A stretch of 64,000 bases of DNA. Origin: an uncultured Pontibacter sp. Its GTDB lineage: Bacteria; Bacteroidota; Bacteroidia; Cytophagales; Hymenobacteraceae. Positions 43,322 to 52,592 of this stretch are shown one piece after another; the first letter of the stretch is position 1; the number at the start of each line of letters is the position of its first letter. The stretch spans positions 124,001-188,000 of the forward strand of contig NZ_CANMNI010000001.1 of assembly GCF_947499215.1 (NCBI RefSeq), written 5' to 3'. A program made the position numbers and the translations under genes. The notes under the pieces are model-generated. The model searched no databases and had not been told where the DNA came from. It saw only the letters and a program-made list of their open reading frames with translations.

Positions 43322-45295
43322 CTACTCCTCTAGCCTCACCGGTTCTATCCATTTCTCATCCTCTCGAATCAATTCGATCAGTTCATCTACGGCCCTATCA
43401 GCCGACACGGACTTTTTCACAACAGTCTGGCCACGGTACAAAGCGATTTTGTCTTTTCCAACGCCCACATACCCGTAGTCGGCATCTGCCATTTCACCCG
43501 GGCCGTTCACAATACAGCCCATTATACCAATTTTTACGCCTTTCAGGTGGTCGGTTCGCTTTCGGATCATGGCGGTAGTCTCCTGCAGGTCAAATAAGGT
43601 ACGGCCGCAGCTAGGGCAGCTAATGTACTCGGTCTTGCTCATGCGCGTACGGGCAGCCTGCAAAATACCAAAGCTCAGGTTGTTGAGTTTATCAATCGTC
43701 TGCAACCATGCTCCTTTATCCTGCTCAGGCAAAAGCTCAGTACCCAGCATAATCCCATCGCCCAGCCCATCGATCAGCAGGCCCCCTACGTCTGTTGAAG
43801 CGTAGAGCTGTATCTCATCCGCTGTCAATTGCCCGTAAGCGCGCTTAGCTATGGCAGGAGTCTGAACACCGTTATTCATCAATCTGAAGAAACACTTGCG
43901 TAGTTCAGGCATGGCATGCTCGTTGCTAGTGTGCAGTAACAGCACAACCGTCGTGTCCTGCTTTAAGCGGTCCATCAATTCAGGTGTGATATCATGCACG
44001 TTCGCCTCCAGAAAATTAAGTTTTGGATGCAGCTCATTCGCCTCTAAGTACTGACGGGTTGTCAAAAGAGGATGACGGTTTTCCTGCTCTTCGGCTAATT
44101 GCCATGGCACATAGTTTACGATCTCCTTCAAACCGTTTGGCAGCATGAAGCTGATCGGTCTATCGCCTGTATAGATATAGTCGGCGCCCAGATCGTTCAT
44201 ATTGAACTTGTCGAGCAGCATAGAATACAAGTGGCCTACGCTTTTGAGGTCGGCATACTGTATGTCTGTCAGTCGGCTCAAGTCGGCAACCACGCGGGGT
44301 ACGTTGCTCCCTCCTATATTCTCTACTTCAATTGTCTCCCGGCGATGGTACTGAAATGGATTGATGGGTACTTGGCAAAGTAGTTTAATCGGTTGCGCTT
44401 TTTCAGCACGGTGGGTATAGCGGTCAATGAGGGCCTTGGCAACGGGAGCCTCTGCTTCCGGAGCCTCGGTTAATGACACACGAACCGTGTCACCGAGTCC
44501 GTCTTCAAGCAACGTGCCTATACCTACGGCTGATTTGATGCGGCCGTCTTCGGCCTCTCCGGCCTCCGTTACACCTAGGTGCAGCGGGTAAGGTTTAAGC
44601 CCCTCCTCTTCCAGTTTATGCACCAACAGCCGGTAGGCCTGCACCATTACCTGTGTGTTGGAGGCCTTCATGGAGATGACGATGTTGTAGTACTGCTCAT
44701 CCTCGCAGATGCGCAGAAACTCCAATGCGCTTTCCACCATACCCAGTGGTGTGTCACCGTAGCGACTCAGAATGCGATCGGAGAGTGAACCGTGGTTCGT
44801 CCCAATACGCATGGCCGTGCCGTGCTCTTTGCAGATGCGTACCAAAGGCACGAAACGCGCGCGTATCCTATCAAGCTCGGCTTGGTAAGTATCGTCGTTA
44901 TACTCGATTACCTCAAACTTCTTCTTATCGGCGTAGTTACCCGGGTTGATGCGCACTTTCTCGACAATGCGAGCAGCGACTTCAGCTGCATTTGGCGTGA
45001 AGTGGATGTCGGCCACCAGCGGAGTATTATAGCCGCGGCGCCTTAACTCTTCCCGGATATGGCGAAGGTTTTCGGCTTCTTTGATGCTGGGAGCTGTGAT
45101 GCGGATATACTCACAACCAGCCTCGATCATGCGTATACACTGCTCGACAGAGCCAAGGGTGTCCATTGTATCCACGGTGGTCATGGACTGCACACGGATC
45201 GGGTGATGACCGCCCATGGGTATATCGCCTATGTTTACAACAATGGTTTCGCGGCGCTTGTACTCCGTCAGGCTGGGGCAATAGTTCTTGTTCAT
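43322..45295 (-). CDS. ispG: 4-hydroxy-3-methylbut-2-enyl diphosphate synthase, long form
   Basis: A 657-residue GcpE/IspG of the three-domain type known from plants and Bacteroidota, with a large insert between the TIM barrel and the Fe-S domain. The N-terminus has the barrel signature IGDIPMGGHHPIRVQSMTT. The C-terminal domain supplies 4Fe-4S ligands in SCPSCGRTLFDLQ and GIMGCIVNGPGEMADADYG. It converts MEcPP to HMBPP in the MEP isoprenoid pathway, so this bacterium makes isoprenoids by the MEP route. Transcribed alone on the minus strand, with the small membrane peptide gene downstream. Confidence 0.95.
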   Translation of the reverse strand: MNKNYCPSLTEYKRRETIVVNIGDIPMGGHHPIRVQSMTTVDTMDTLGSVEQCIRMIEAGCEYIRITAPSIKEAENLRHIREELRRRGYNTPLVADIHFTPNAAEVAARIVEKVRINPGNYADKKKFEVIEYNDDTYQAELDRIRARFVPLVRICKEHGTAMRIGTNHGSLSDRILSRYGDTPLGMVESALEFLRICEDEQYYNIVISMKASNTQVMVQAYRLLVHKLEEEGLKPYPLHLGVTEAGEAEDGRIKSAVGIGTLLEDGLGDTVRVSLTEAPEAEAPVAKALIDRYTHRAEKAQPIKLLCQVPINPFQYHRRETIEVENIGGSNVPRVVADLSRLTDIQYADLKSVGHLYSMLLDKFNMNDLGADYIYTGDRPISFMLPNGLKEIVNYVPWQLAEEQENRHPLLTTRQYLEANELHPKLNFLEANVHDITPELMDRLKQDTTVVLLLHTSNEHAMPELRKCFFRLMNNGVQTPAIAKRAYGQLTADEIQLYASTDVGGLLIDGLGDGIMLGTELLPEQDKGAWLQTIDKLNNLSFGILQAARTRMSKTEYISCPSCGRTLFDLQETTAMIRKRTDHLKGVKIGIMGCIVNGPGEMADADYGYVGVGKDKIALYRGQTVVKKSVSADRAVDELIELIREDEKWIEPVRLEE

Positions 45296-45450
45296 ATAAA
45301 GGCCTAAGCTAATGCTTCGTTCTCTTAACTAATGTCAGGCCTGCTTTGTTCAACAGGCAATTCCCGTAAATTTAGCACCTTTATTTTAAAGCGTGGTAAG
45401 TCAATCAATTTTGTTAATTAGCAGGTATATGCACAATGAATTTAGTATTC

Positions 45451-45960
45451 ATGCCAACTAAACCGCTCATTATTCTGGGAAGTGCCCGTAAGTCTGGTGA
45501 CACTGCCAAGCTTGTTACCTCCTTATTCAGAAAAGAGGACATTACATTAATTGATCTCTTAGACTATAATATCAGCCCATACGATTACGACGCAAGGTAT
45601 GCAAAGGATGATACCTTCATGGAAGTAGTAGAACTTATGATGAAGCACCAACAGATCGTTTTTGCAACGCCAGTGTATTGGTATGCCATGAGCGGTTTAA
45701 TGAAAAACTTCTTTGACAGGCTTACTGATTTTGTGACTACAGAGAAGCCAATTGGCCGCAGCATGAATGGGAAGCAGACTTTCTTGGTTGCTATTGGTGC
45801 AGAAGAAACACTTCCCCTTGGATTTGAGGAGCCTTTTCGTTTAACTTCTTCGTACTTTGATATGGAATTTATAGCTACTTTGTACTGTAAATCATCTGAA
45901 ACAAACGTAGAGAGTATTATCAAAGATACTTTTATAGCAAGAATACTTAGTTCAACATAG
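45451..45960 (+). CDS. NADPH-dependent FMN reductase-like flavoprotein
   Basis: A 169-residue flavodoxin-fold protein. PLIILGSARKSGDTAKLV forms the FMN phosphate-binding loop, IVFATPVYWYAMSGLMKNFFDRLTD the isoalloxazine-contacting region, and the last part is a typical alpha/beta ending. An in-frame start at 45436 adds five residues (MNLVF); the ATG at 45451 is preferred because it begins just before the first beta strand, but either is possible. Predicted NAD(P)H:flavin or quinone reductase; the physiological partner is unknown. Confidence 0.85.
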   Translation: MPTKPLIILGSARKSGDTAKLVTSLFRKEDITLIDLLDYNISPYDYDARYAKDDTFMEVVELMMKHQQIVFATPVYWYAMSGLMKNFFDRLTDFVTTEKPIGRSMNGKQTFLVAIGAEETLPLGFEEPFRLTSSYFDMEFIATLYCKSSETNVESIIKDTFIARILSST

Positions 45961-45972
45961 AAAAAATAGGCT

Positions 45973-46347
45973 ATGATACACATGCCAGCTTTTATACCTA
46001 AAAACACGGATGATAAGCTTAGATCATTAATGCAGTGGGGACGCCTGCGCCAGCATCACATTAGCGAGGCTTTCTTCATCACAAAAGACACGGTTTTATC
46101 TTTCCTGAAGCGACAGATCGAACATGGCAACTGGCGTGCGGTAATGGAAGTGCTCAAAGGGAAACCTATGACACAGGCCGGCAGGTTCATGCTGCATGAA
46201 CTGCGCGACAAAGTGGTGCGCAGTCTCATCATCCGAATGGGACTTCGGAAAGTCATTGCCGTGGCGCTGGCCATCGTGCTGATGCCGCTGATACTGGCTA
46301 AAGTGGCTGGAGAGGTAATCGGCTGGATGCGCAACCGACAGCGCTAA
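45973..46347 (+). CDS. Small membrane-anchored protein of unknown function
   Basis: A 124-residue basic protein. Residues 1-85 are hydrophilic and helix-rich with many Arg/Lys/His (LRSLMQWGRLRQHHISEAFF, then KRQIEHGNWRAVMEVLKG). One transmembrane segment, KVIAVALAIVLMPLILAKVAG, lies at about 93-113, then a short basic tail RNRQR. No family is recognised. The start is 12 bp after the flavin reductase stop, so the two are probably co-transcribed and end at the terminator at 46359. Confidence 0.65.
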   Translation: MIHMPAFIPKNTDDKLRSLMQWGRLRQHHISEAFFITKDTVLSFLKRQIEHGNWRAVMEVLKGKPMTQAGRFMLHELRDKVVRSLIIRMGLRKVIAVALAIVLMPLILAKVAGEVIGWMRNRQR

Positions 46348-46358
46348 AAGCTCATAAA

Positions 46359-46391
46359 CAAAAAGAGCACCCGATTAAGGTGCTCTTTTTG
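46359..46391. terminator. Bidirectional terminator between the small membrane protein and glnN
   Basis: 13-bp perfect stem CAAAAAGAGCACC with its complement, 7-nt loop, A- and T-runs on both ends. Confidence 0.92.
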
Positions 46392-46409
46392 TTTTCACTC
46401 TTGTTTAAA

Positions 46410-48602
46410 TTAGCGTCTGAACATCAGCTCGCGGTATTTCACCAATGGCCAATCCTCATCGTCCACCATCAACTCCAACTTATCTACGCTCGTACGAATC
46501 AACTCAAAGTAAGTCATTACTTTTTCATTGTAGAAGATTGCCTTCTCACGTACGTCCTCGATCTTGTTGGCAACCTTACGCTGTTGGATCATCTCCACCG
46601 CACTGGTCTGAATCATCTTAATATGGCGGGAAATACGCTTAATGGACTCTAAAGTCGATTCTGTGTACTCATCTTCCAATCCAAGGTCTTTCAACCCGCG
46701 AATATTCTGAATCAGCTTGTTCTGGTATGCGACAGCTGTCGGTATCACGTGGTTGAAAGCCAGATCACCCATGACACGCGATTCGATCTGGATTTTCTTG
46801 ATGTAGTCTTCCAGCAGGATTTCATGCCTTGCAGCCAATTCTACTCTGGTGAAAATGCCGTGGCGGGTAAACAGTTCCTGTACATCTTCGCGGTGATAAA
46901 CATCCAGCGCACGCGGCGTCGATTTGATGTTGGACAACCCGCGCTTCTCAGCCTCTTCCTCCCACTCTTTGGAGTAGCCATTGCCTTCGAAACGAATAGC
47001 TTTAGAAGCGGCCACATACTCTCGCAGTACTTGAATAATGGCCAGTTCTTTCTTCATCCCCTTGTTATCGATCAGATTGTCCACAGCCACGCGGAAATCA
47101 ATCAACTGATCAGCGACAATAGTGTTAAGCACTGTCATAGAGGAGGAACTGTTGGCAGAAGAACCCACGGCACGGAACTCAAACTTATTGCCGGTAAAGG
47201 CAAACGGAGAGGTTCGGTTACGGTCGGTGTTATCGCGCAGGATCTCCGGGATTTTGTCTATACCCAGTTTCAGGTACATATTGTCGCCTTTCTCCATCGG
47301 TACCTTGGCGGTACGCTCCAATTCCTCCAGTACGGCAGTGAGCTGCTGTCCCACGAATACCGACATGATAGCCGGCGGTGCTTCGTTTGCTCCCAGACGG
47401 TGGTCGTTACTAGCGGATGCAATGCTAGCACGCAACAGGTCGGCGTGCTTGTACACAGCCATTACCGTGTTGATAAAGAAGGTCAGGAACTGCAGGTTTT
47501 CTTTTGGCCTTTTTCCGGGTGACAGCAGGTTCACGCCGGTGTTGGTACTCATAGCCCAGTTGTTGTGTTTCCCGCTGCCGTTCACACCTTTATAAGGCTT
47601 CTCATGCAGTAGCACTTTAAATCCGTGACGCTCTGCTACACGATCCATGATGTCCATCAGGAGTTGGTTGTGGTCAACGGCTAGGTTTGCGTCCTCAAAG
47701 GTTGGCGCGCACTCAAACTGGTTTGGCGCTACCTCATTGTGACGTGTGCGCAAGGGTATACCCAACCGCAGGGCCGACTTCTCAAAGTCCACCATGAAGG
47801 AGTGCACGCGGCTTGGGATGGAACCGAAATAGTGGTCCTCCAACTGCTGGCCTTTGGCAGGGGCGTGTCCAAACAGGGTGCGACCGGTCATAACAAGGTC
47901 AGGACGTGCTTCGAACAGGGCACGGTCCACTAGAAAATATTCCTGCTCTATACCTAACGTGGTATTTACTTTAACCACATCCTTGTCGAAATATTGGCAA
48001 ACGGGCACAGCGGCTTGGTTCAGCAAGTGCAGGGATTTCAGCAAGGGCGTCTTATAGTCTAAGGCCTCGCCGGTGTAGGAAACGAATATGGTAGGTATAC
48101 AAAGCGTACGTGTGCCGGCGTTTTCAATTAGGAAAGCTGGTGAGGAAGGATCCCAAGCACTGTAGCCACGCGCCTCGAATGTATTGCGAATACCACCGCT
48201 CGGGAAAGAGGAGGCATCAGGCTCCTGCTGCACCAAGGCGCTTCCTTTAAAGCTCTCGATTGGGTCCCCTTCACCAGTCAGGTCGAAGAATGAGTCGTGT
48301 TTTTCAGCAGTAGCACCCGTCAGTGGCTGGAACCAGTGCGTGTAGTGCGTGGCACCTTTGCTCATGGCCCATGTCTTCATAGCCGCAGCCACGGCGTCCG
48401 CTAGGTTACGATCTACTTTCTCACCAGCCTCAATCGTGCTGCAGAGTCTTTTGAAGTTCTCAGAAGACATGGTGGCACGGAGAGCCGAGAAACCGAAAAC
48501 GTTCTCGCCAAAATACTCCGATATTTTATGTGTTGGCGGAGTTACCTCAGCCGGTTTGCGCTGACTTACCAGTTCAAGCGCTTTGAAACGAAGAATTGCC
48601 AT
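46410..48602 (-). CDS. glnN: Glutamine synthetase type III
   Basis: A 730-residue GSIII. The N-terminal ATP-grasp-like lobe starts FGENVFGFSALRATMS; the GSIII signature HEKPYKGVNGSGKHNNWAMSTN lies at about 333-355 (shown as two overlapping motifs), and NKFEFRAVGSSANSS near 485 is the second. It makes glutamine from glutamate and ammonia and is the usual GS in Bacteroidota. Upstream, on the minus strand, lie a canonical TACCTTTG -7 box at 48634-48641 and, further up, a perfect sigma70-type TTGACA-N18-TATAAT at 48692-48721. Nitrogen control is likely but not demonstrated. Confidence 0.95.
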   Translation of the reverse strand: MAILRFKALELVSQRKPAEVTPPTHKISEYFGENVFGFSALRATMSSENFKRLCSTIEAGEKVDRNLADAVAAAMKTWAMSKGATHYTHWFQPLTGATAEKHDSFFDLTGEGDPIESFKGSALVQQEPDASSFPSGGIRNTFEARGYSAWDPSSPAFLIENAGTRTLCIPTIFVSYTGEALDYKTPLLKSLHLLNQAAVPVCQYFDKDVVKVNTTLGIEQEYFLVDRALFEARPDLVMTGRTLFGHAPAKGQQLEDHYFGSIPSRVHSFMVDFEKSALRLGIPLRTRHNEVAPNQFECAPTFEDANLAVDHNQLLMDIMDRVAERHGFKVLLHEKPYKGVNGSGKHNNWAMSTNTGVNLLSPGKRPKENLQFLTFFINTVMAVYKHADLLRASIASASNDHRLGANEAPPAIMSVFVGQQLTAVLEELERTAKVPMEKGDNMYLKLGIDKIPEILRDNTDRNRTSPFAFTGNKFEFRAVGSSANSSSSMTVLNTIVADQLIDFRVAVDNLIDNKGMKKELAIIQVLREYVAASKAIRFEGNGYSKEWEEEAEKRGLSNIKSTPRALDVYHREDVQELFTRHGIFTRVELAARHEILLEDYIKKIQIESRVMGDLAFNHVIPTAVAYQNKLIQNIRGLKDLGLEDEYTESTLESIKRISRHIKMIQTSAVEMIQQRKVANKIEDVREKAIFYNEKVMTYFELIRTSVDKLELMVDDEDWPLVKYRELMFRR

Positions 48603-48633
48603 GGGTTAAAGTGGTTAGGGTATAAATATGAAC

Positions 48634-48641
48634 CAAAGGTA
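48634..48641 (-). promoter_or_regulatory. Bacteroidota -7 element upstream of glnN
   Basis: Minus-strand TACCTTTG, 32 bp upstream of the start codon; transcription would begin near 48625. One of two candidate promoters for glnN. Confidence 0.5.
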
Positions 48642-48691
48642 TCAACAAAAACAATTAGTTGTACGCTAAGGGGTGTAAAATATAGGGGGTA

Positions 48692-48721
48692 ATTATAAGT
48701 TTTACTAAATATTTATGTCAA
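48692..48721 (-). promoter_or_regulatory. Sigma70-consensus promoter TTGACA-N18-TATAAT upstream of glnN
   Basis: The minus strand carries an exact E. coli -35 (TTGACA, 48716-48721) and -10 (TATAAT, 48692-48697) with 18 bp between. Bacteroidota housekeeping sigma does not normally use this pattern. The promoter is framed by AGGGGGT (48684-48690) and ACCCCCT (48721-48727), an inverted repeat. Transcription would start near 48685. Confidence 0.45.
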
Positions 48722-48871
48722 CCCCCTTTTTTTGGAGGGGCATTTTGCCAAAACATTGATTTTTAAAAGACCTTTATACCCTCACTACTCCTTATGAATT
48801 ATCTGATTATAGCAAATGTTGACAAGTGGTATACTTAATATTCTAATAGCCTATCTCATTTCTAAATTTCG

Positions 48872-48879
48872 TATCTTTG
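48872..48879 (+). promoter_or_regulatory. -7 element of mtaB (TATCTTTG)
   Basis: Exact TAnnTTTG match 11 bp before the start codon, giving a very short leader of only a few nucleotides. Confidence 0.55.
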
Positions 48880-48889
48880 CCCCCTGATT

Positions 48890-50209
48890 ATGAAAAAGGT
48901 AGCATTTTATACTTTAGGTTGTAAACTTAACTATTCAGAAACCAGCACGATCGGAAGAATATTCCAAGAGCGCGGGTTTGAAAAGGTGGAGTTTACGGAT
49001 ACGCCAGACATTTACGTCATCAATACCTGCTCTGTCACAGATAATGCAGATAAGAAATGTCGTAAAATTGTGAAAGAGGCACTGAAGCACTCTCCTAACG
49101 CTTTCATTACCATTGTTGGGTGCTATGCCCAACTCAAGCCAAAGGAAATAAGTGAGATACCGGGTGTTGATGCTGTACTGGGTGCTGCCGAGAAATTTCA
49201 GCTGGTTGATATTCTCGAGACTTTTGAGAAAAAAGACAAACCGCAGGTATATGCCAGCGAAATCAGCGAGGCAAATACTTTCCACAACTCCTACTCCTTC
49301 GGAGACCGCACCCGCACTTTCCTGAAGGTGCAGGACGGCTGCGATTATTCCTGCACCTTCTGTACCATTCCCTTGGCCCGTGGCAATAGCCGTTCGGACA
49401 GTATAGCCAACGTGGTGCGCTCCGCGAATGAAATTGCCGAGTCAGGCGTGAAAGAGATCGTGCTGACTGGCGTGAACACTGGCGACTTTGGTTTGCAGGA
49501 TGGGGCGCGTGTTGAGACATTTTATGGGTTGGTACAGGAGCTCGACAAAGTTGAAGGTATAGACCGCTTTAGAATATCTTCAATTGAGCCAAATCTTCTT
49601 AAAGACGAGATCATCGAATTTGTAGCGCAGAGTAAGCGTTTCATGCCGCACTTCCATGTTCCGCTGCAGTCAGGTTCTAACAAGATCCTAAAATTGATGC
49701 GCCGCCGCTATCAGCGTGAGCTATATGTTGACAGGGTAGCTAAAATTAAGGCCTTGATGCCGCACTGCTGCATCGGAGTTGACGTGATCGTGGGCTTCCC
49801 CGGTGAAACGGAAGAGGATTTCTTGGAGACTTATAATTTCATAAACGGCCTTGATGTAAGCTATCTGCATGTATTCCCCTACTCTGAGCGCGAGAACACC
49901 ATGGCACCTGCCATGCCGGGCAAGGTGAGTATTAAGGACAGAAACCGTAGAGCCGATATGTTGCGCATTCTGTCAGAGAAGAAGAAGCGCTTCTTTTACG
50001 AGCAGAACCTAGGCCGAGAATTCACAGTGCTGTTTGAGGATGATGTGAAGGACGGTATCATGGAGGGCTTCACTGAAAACTATGTGCGTGTAGTCGCTAA
50101 GTATGATCCGGTGCTGGTGAACGAAACAAAGCATGTTCGCCTGACTGGCATCAATGAGCAGGGGCTGATGGAGGCAGAAGAAACCTATGCGGAGGTTTTC
50201 AAGCATTAA
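48890..50209 (+). CDS. mtaB: tRNA t6A37 methylthiotransferase MtaB
   Basis: A 439-residue radical SAM enzyme. The N-terminal UPF0004 domain has three Fe-S cysteines in TLGCKLN, INTCSVT and VGCYAQ. The radical SAM cluster is DGCDYSCTFC (CxxxCxxC, about residues 149-157). The C-terminal TRAM domain starts near 375. MtaB adds a methylthio group to t6A37 of tRNAs reading ANN codons. The wording GCKLN with NTCSVT identifies MtaB rather than MiaB or RimO. Together with the MiaB start at the right edge, two methylthiotransferases of this superfamily occur in the window. Confidence 0.93.
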   Translation: MKKVAFYTLGCKLNYSETSTIGRIFQERGFEKVEFTDTPDIYVINTCSVTDNADKKCRKIVKEALKHSPNAFITIVGCYAQLKPKEISEIPGVDAVLGAAEKFQLVDILETFEKKDKPQVYASEISEANTFHNSYSFGDRTRTFLKVQDGCDYSCTFCTIPLARGNSRSDSIANVVRSANEIAESGVKEIVLTGVNTGDFGLQDGARVETFYGLVQELDKVEGIDRFRISSIEPNLLKDEIIEFVAQSKRFMPHFHVPLQSGSNKILKLMRRRYQRELYVDRVAKIKALMPHCCIGVDVIVGFPGETEEDFLETYNFINGLDVSYLHVFPYSERENTMAPAMPGKVSIKDRNRRADMLRILSEKKKRFFYEQNLGREFTVLFEDDVKDGIMEGFTENYVRVVAKYDPVLVNETKHVRLTGINEQGLMEAEETYAEVFKH

Positions 50210-50283
50210 AAATTCTGAATTTTTAAAAATTAGCGCTATATTTTCAGCCTGAAACAATTAATAAAGTTTAAAAACCAATCACT

Positions 50284-50916
50284 GTGAACTTATCTAAAAT
50301 TCTAATGGGGGTGGCTTTTGCTGCTCTTGTGACAGCTTGCAACACGGAACAGAAGCCACAAACTACTGGTGCAACCACTTCCACTACTACTGCTTCTGAT
50401 AGCCTTTCTGCCCAACCGGACATTGTGTATGTGAACTCAGACTCACTGCTTAGCAAGTATGAGTACTTTAAAGATGCCCGTACCCGTTTCCAGTCGAAGA
50501 CAGAAAAAGCTGAGAAAGATCTGCAAGCAAAAGCCCAAGCTTTTGAAAGAGACGTTCAGACTTATCAGCGTAATGGTGGCAACATGACAGTGGAGCAGCG
50601 TGCCTCTACAGAGCAAAAACTGTCTCAGCGTCAGCAGCAGCTTCAGCAGCAGGGCCAGACGACAGGCAACCAGTTGGCAACAGAGGAAGCCGAGGAAATG
50701 AAAAAAATCTATGACCGTGTGGAGGCTTACTTGCAGAAGCTTAGCCAAGAGCGAGGGTACAAAATGGTGCTTACCTATTCAAGAGGTCAGAGCGCTATCC
50801 TTTTCGGTGATGCATCGCTTGATATAACAGAGGAAGTACTAGCTGGCTTGAACCAAGACTACGATCAAGAGAAAGAAGCAGCTAAGACGAAAGATGCTGC
50901 GGCTAAGAAGAAATAA
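50284..50916 (+). CDS. Skp/OmpH-like lipoprotein
   Basis: A 210-residue protein starting with GTG. A lipoprotein signal ends LVTAC (C19), followed by a Thr/Ser-rich linker. The OmpH/Skp domain then starts IVYVNSDSLLSKYEYF and continues as a long coiled coil (SKTEKAEKDLQAKAQAFERD to QRASTEQKLSQRQQQL), returning with YKMVLTYSRGQSAILFGD. This is the Skp plan of two helical tentacles on a small barrel. Skp chaperones outer membrane proteins; the lipid anchor is a Bacteroidota variation. Ends at a 23-bp terminator. Confidence 0.87.
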   Translation: MNLSKILMGVAFAALVTACNTEQKPQTTGATTSTTTASDSLSAQPDIVYVNSDSLLSKYEYFKDARTRFQSKTEKAEKDLQAKAQAFERDVQTYQRNGGNMTVEQRASTEQKLSQRQQQLQQQGQTTGNQLATEEAEEMKKIYDRVEAYLQKLSQERGYKMVLTYSRGQSAILFGDASLDITEEVLAGLNQDYDQEKEAAKTKDAAAKKK

Positions 50917-50925
50917 CCTATTACA

Positions 50926-50978
50926 GGTATAAAATAAGAAAGGCGGGTCTTATGAACCCGCCTTTCTTATTTTATACC
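50926..50978. terminator. Very strong bidirectional terminator (23-bp perfect stem)
   Basis: Arms at 50926-50948 and 50956-50978 are exact complements, with a 7-nt loop; outer part GGTATAAAATAAG, inner GGCGGGT. It lies between the Skp-like gene and the convergent gene at 50984. Its outer ends are GGTATA/TATACC words. Confidence 0.93.
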
Positions 50979-50983
50979 AAACT

Positions 50984-51361
50984 CTAGTGTGGTCTGGTAT
51001 ATCCGTATATTCTAAAGATTCCTCTCTCTAAAACATAAGGTATATTATTTTCTTTTAAGGCCTTCTGAATAAAGGCTGTATATTCATGCTTTAGAGCTGG
51101 AACTAAAACGCCTACACGTTCATCTTTAAAAGGGTAAATTTCGAGCCATTCAATCAGTTTATAACCTTCTGCAGCAATCTCGTTCCACCAAACCGGGGCA
51201 AATTTTGCTTTATTGTCGCTATCCAGTACGTATTTAATGTTTACAGCCGGATTAAACGTTTCATCTGAAGTGATTGCACTAACTAATTTATTCCATTTGG
51301 TGTTATTCATGACAGACACCAGTTGGTGTTCGTGCAGATAACGCTCTATTACCTTACTCAT
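50984..51361 (-). CDS. Small protein overlapping the ABC permease (possible DUF6678)
   Basis: A 125-residue protein from the ATG at 51361. In-frame starts upstream lie inside the permease gene and would give an implausible N-terminus. The start overlaps the end of the permease (ATGAGTAA, 8 bp), so translation is probably coupled. Features: VMNNTKWNKLVSAITSD, FAPVWWNEIAAEGYKLIEWLEI and FRIYGYTRPH end. The MNNTKW wording recalls DUF6678, from memory only. Soluble, no signal peptide. Unknown role; co-expression with an ABC exporter is the only hint. Confidence 0.65.
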   Translation of the reverse strand: MSKVIERYLHEHQLVSVMNNTKWNKLVSAITSDETFNPAVNIKYVLDSDNKAKFAPVWWNEIAAEGYKLIEWLEIYPFKDERVGVLVPALKHEYTAFIQKALKENNIPYVLERGIFRIYGYTRPH

Positions 51362-52592
51362 ATCGGAGTGCATCAATCGGGTCGAGCTTGGAGGCGCGGT
51401 GTGCCGGGTAGTAGCCAGACAATACGCCCACAACCACACAAATCGTAAGTCCTACCATTACCCAGATCCAAGGCACAATAAAACCTCCCTCTCCTATCAA
51501 CGAGGCAATGCCGTTCCCCATCAAAATGCCAAGGAAAATCCCGACCATGCCGCCAAGTATACAGATCATGATTGCTTCAATCAAAAACTGCAAGCGAATC
51601 TGCTGGGCTGTTGCCCCTAAGGCCTTTCGTACGCCAATTTCACGGGTTCGCTCATTTACCGATACCATCATGATGTTCATCAAGCCAACCGAGGCACCTA
51701 GCAGGGTGATAAAACCGATCACGAAACCTCCAACCTTGAGGTAACCAGATATTTCATTCAAGCTTTGAATAAGGGAATCACTTCGTTTTATCTCAAAAGA
51801 CTCTTCCTGACCGAGCCGGTCTCCCCGCACGTTGCGCATAATGCCAGTCGCTTCGCCCATCACGTAAGTCAACTCGTCAGGCTTGGCGATTGAGGTTTTT
51901 ATGTTATAGGTAAGTGTCCCTGTCTGTGGAATCTGGCGCCCGGTTTCCAGCGGTATGAGAATCATGCGGTCGCCGCCACTGCCGCCCATACTGCTACCCC
52001 GCTTCTCCAGCTCCCCTACAACTTTAAATCGGCGACCTAAAAAAGACACATACTGCCCTACCGGATCTGTTTTAGGAAAAAGCTTGTCAGAAATCTCTTT
52101 GCCGATAATGGCCACATTGGATCCCAACTCAAGTTCATAGTTTGAAAAGGAACGACCTCGTTCAAGGTTCAGATTTTGATTTGGAATGTAATATTCGTCA
52201 CCAGCAATGATGTTGATGTTGGGGTTGGTTTTGTCATTGGCACTTTTTACAACTGTGGCACCCGAGACATTGGCAGAAAGGCTCACTTGTGAATTTGCCT
52301 CCATCAGCGCCTTGTATTCAATAGCTTGAGCGTAGGAAATATCCGGGTATACCTTGTCAGATCGGCTCTGATTGTTTCCTCTGCCGTTGTTCGTCTTCTT
52401 GCGTATGTCAAAAGAGTTGGCCCCCAAACTCGAAAAAGTCTGGTCGATCGAGTGCTTAATACCGTCAACAGCCGTCAATATACCTACCAATGACATAATA
52501 CCGATAGAAATGATAAGACCGGTGAGGATGGTACGTAGCAAATTGCTTTTGATGGCGCGGATACTCTCTCGTATATTTTCGAGCAGGTTCAT
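51354..52592 (-). CDS. MacB-type ABC transporter permease
   Basis: A 412-residue permease with one N-terminal transmembrane helix (about 21-42, LLRTILTGLIISIGIMSLVGI), a large MacB periplasmic core domain (about 45-270), and an FtsX domain with three helices: VIGFITLLGASVGLMNIMMVSVNERTREIGVRKALGA, FLIEAIMICILGGMVGIFLG and WVMVGLTICVVVGVLSGYYPA. No ATPase gene is adjacent, so its partner must be encoded elsewhere. Such systems export lipoproteins, toxins or peptides by mechanotransmission. The next gene overlaps the end. Confidence 0.88.
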   Translation of the reverse strand: MNLLENIRESIRAIKSNLLRTILTGLIISIGIMSLVGILTAVDGIKHSIDQTFSSLGANSFDIRKKTNNGRGNNQSRSDKVYPDISYAQAIEYKALMEANSQVSLSANVSGATVVKSANDKTNPNINIIAGDEYYIPNQNLNLERGRSFSNYELELGSNVAIIGKEISDKLFPKTDPVGQYVSFLGRRFKVVGELEKRGSSMGGSGGDRMILIPLETGRQIPQTGTLTYNIKTSIAKPDELTYVMGEATGIMRNVRGDRLGQEESFEIKRSDSLIQSLNEISGYLKVGGFVIGFITLLGASVGLMNIMMVSVNERTREIGVRKALGATAQQIRLQFLIEAIMICILGGMVGIFLGILMGNGIASLIGEGGFIVPWIWVMVGLTICVVVGVLSGYYPAHRASKLDPIDALRYE

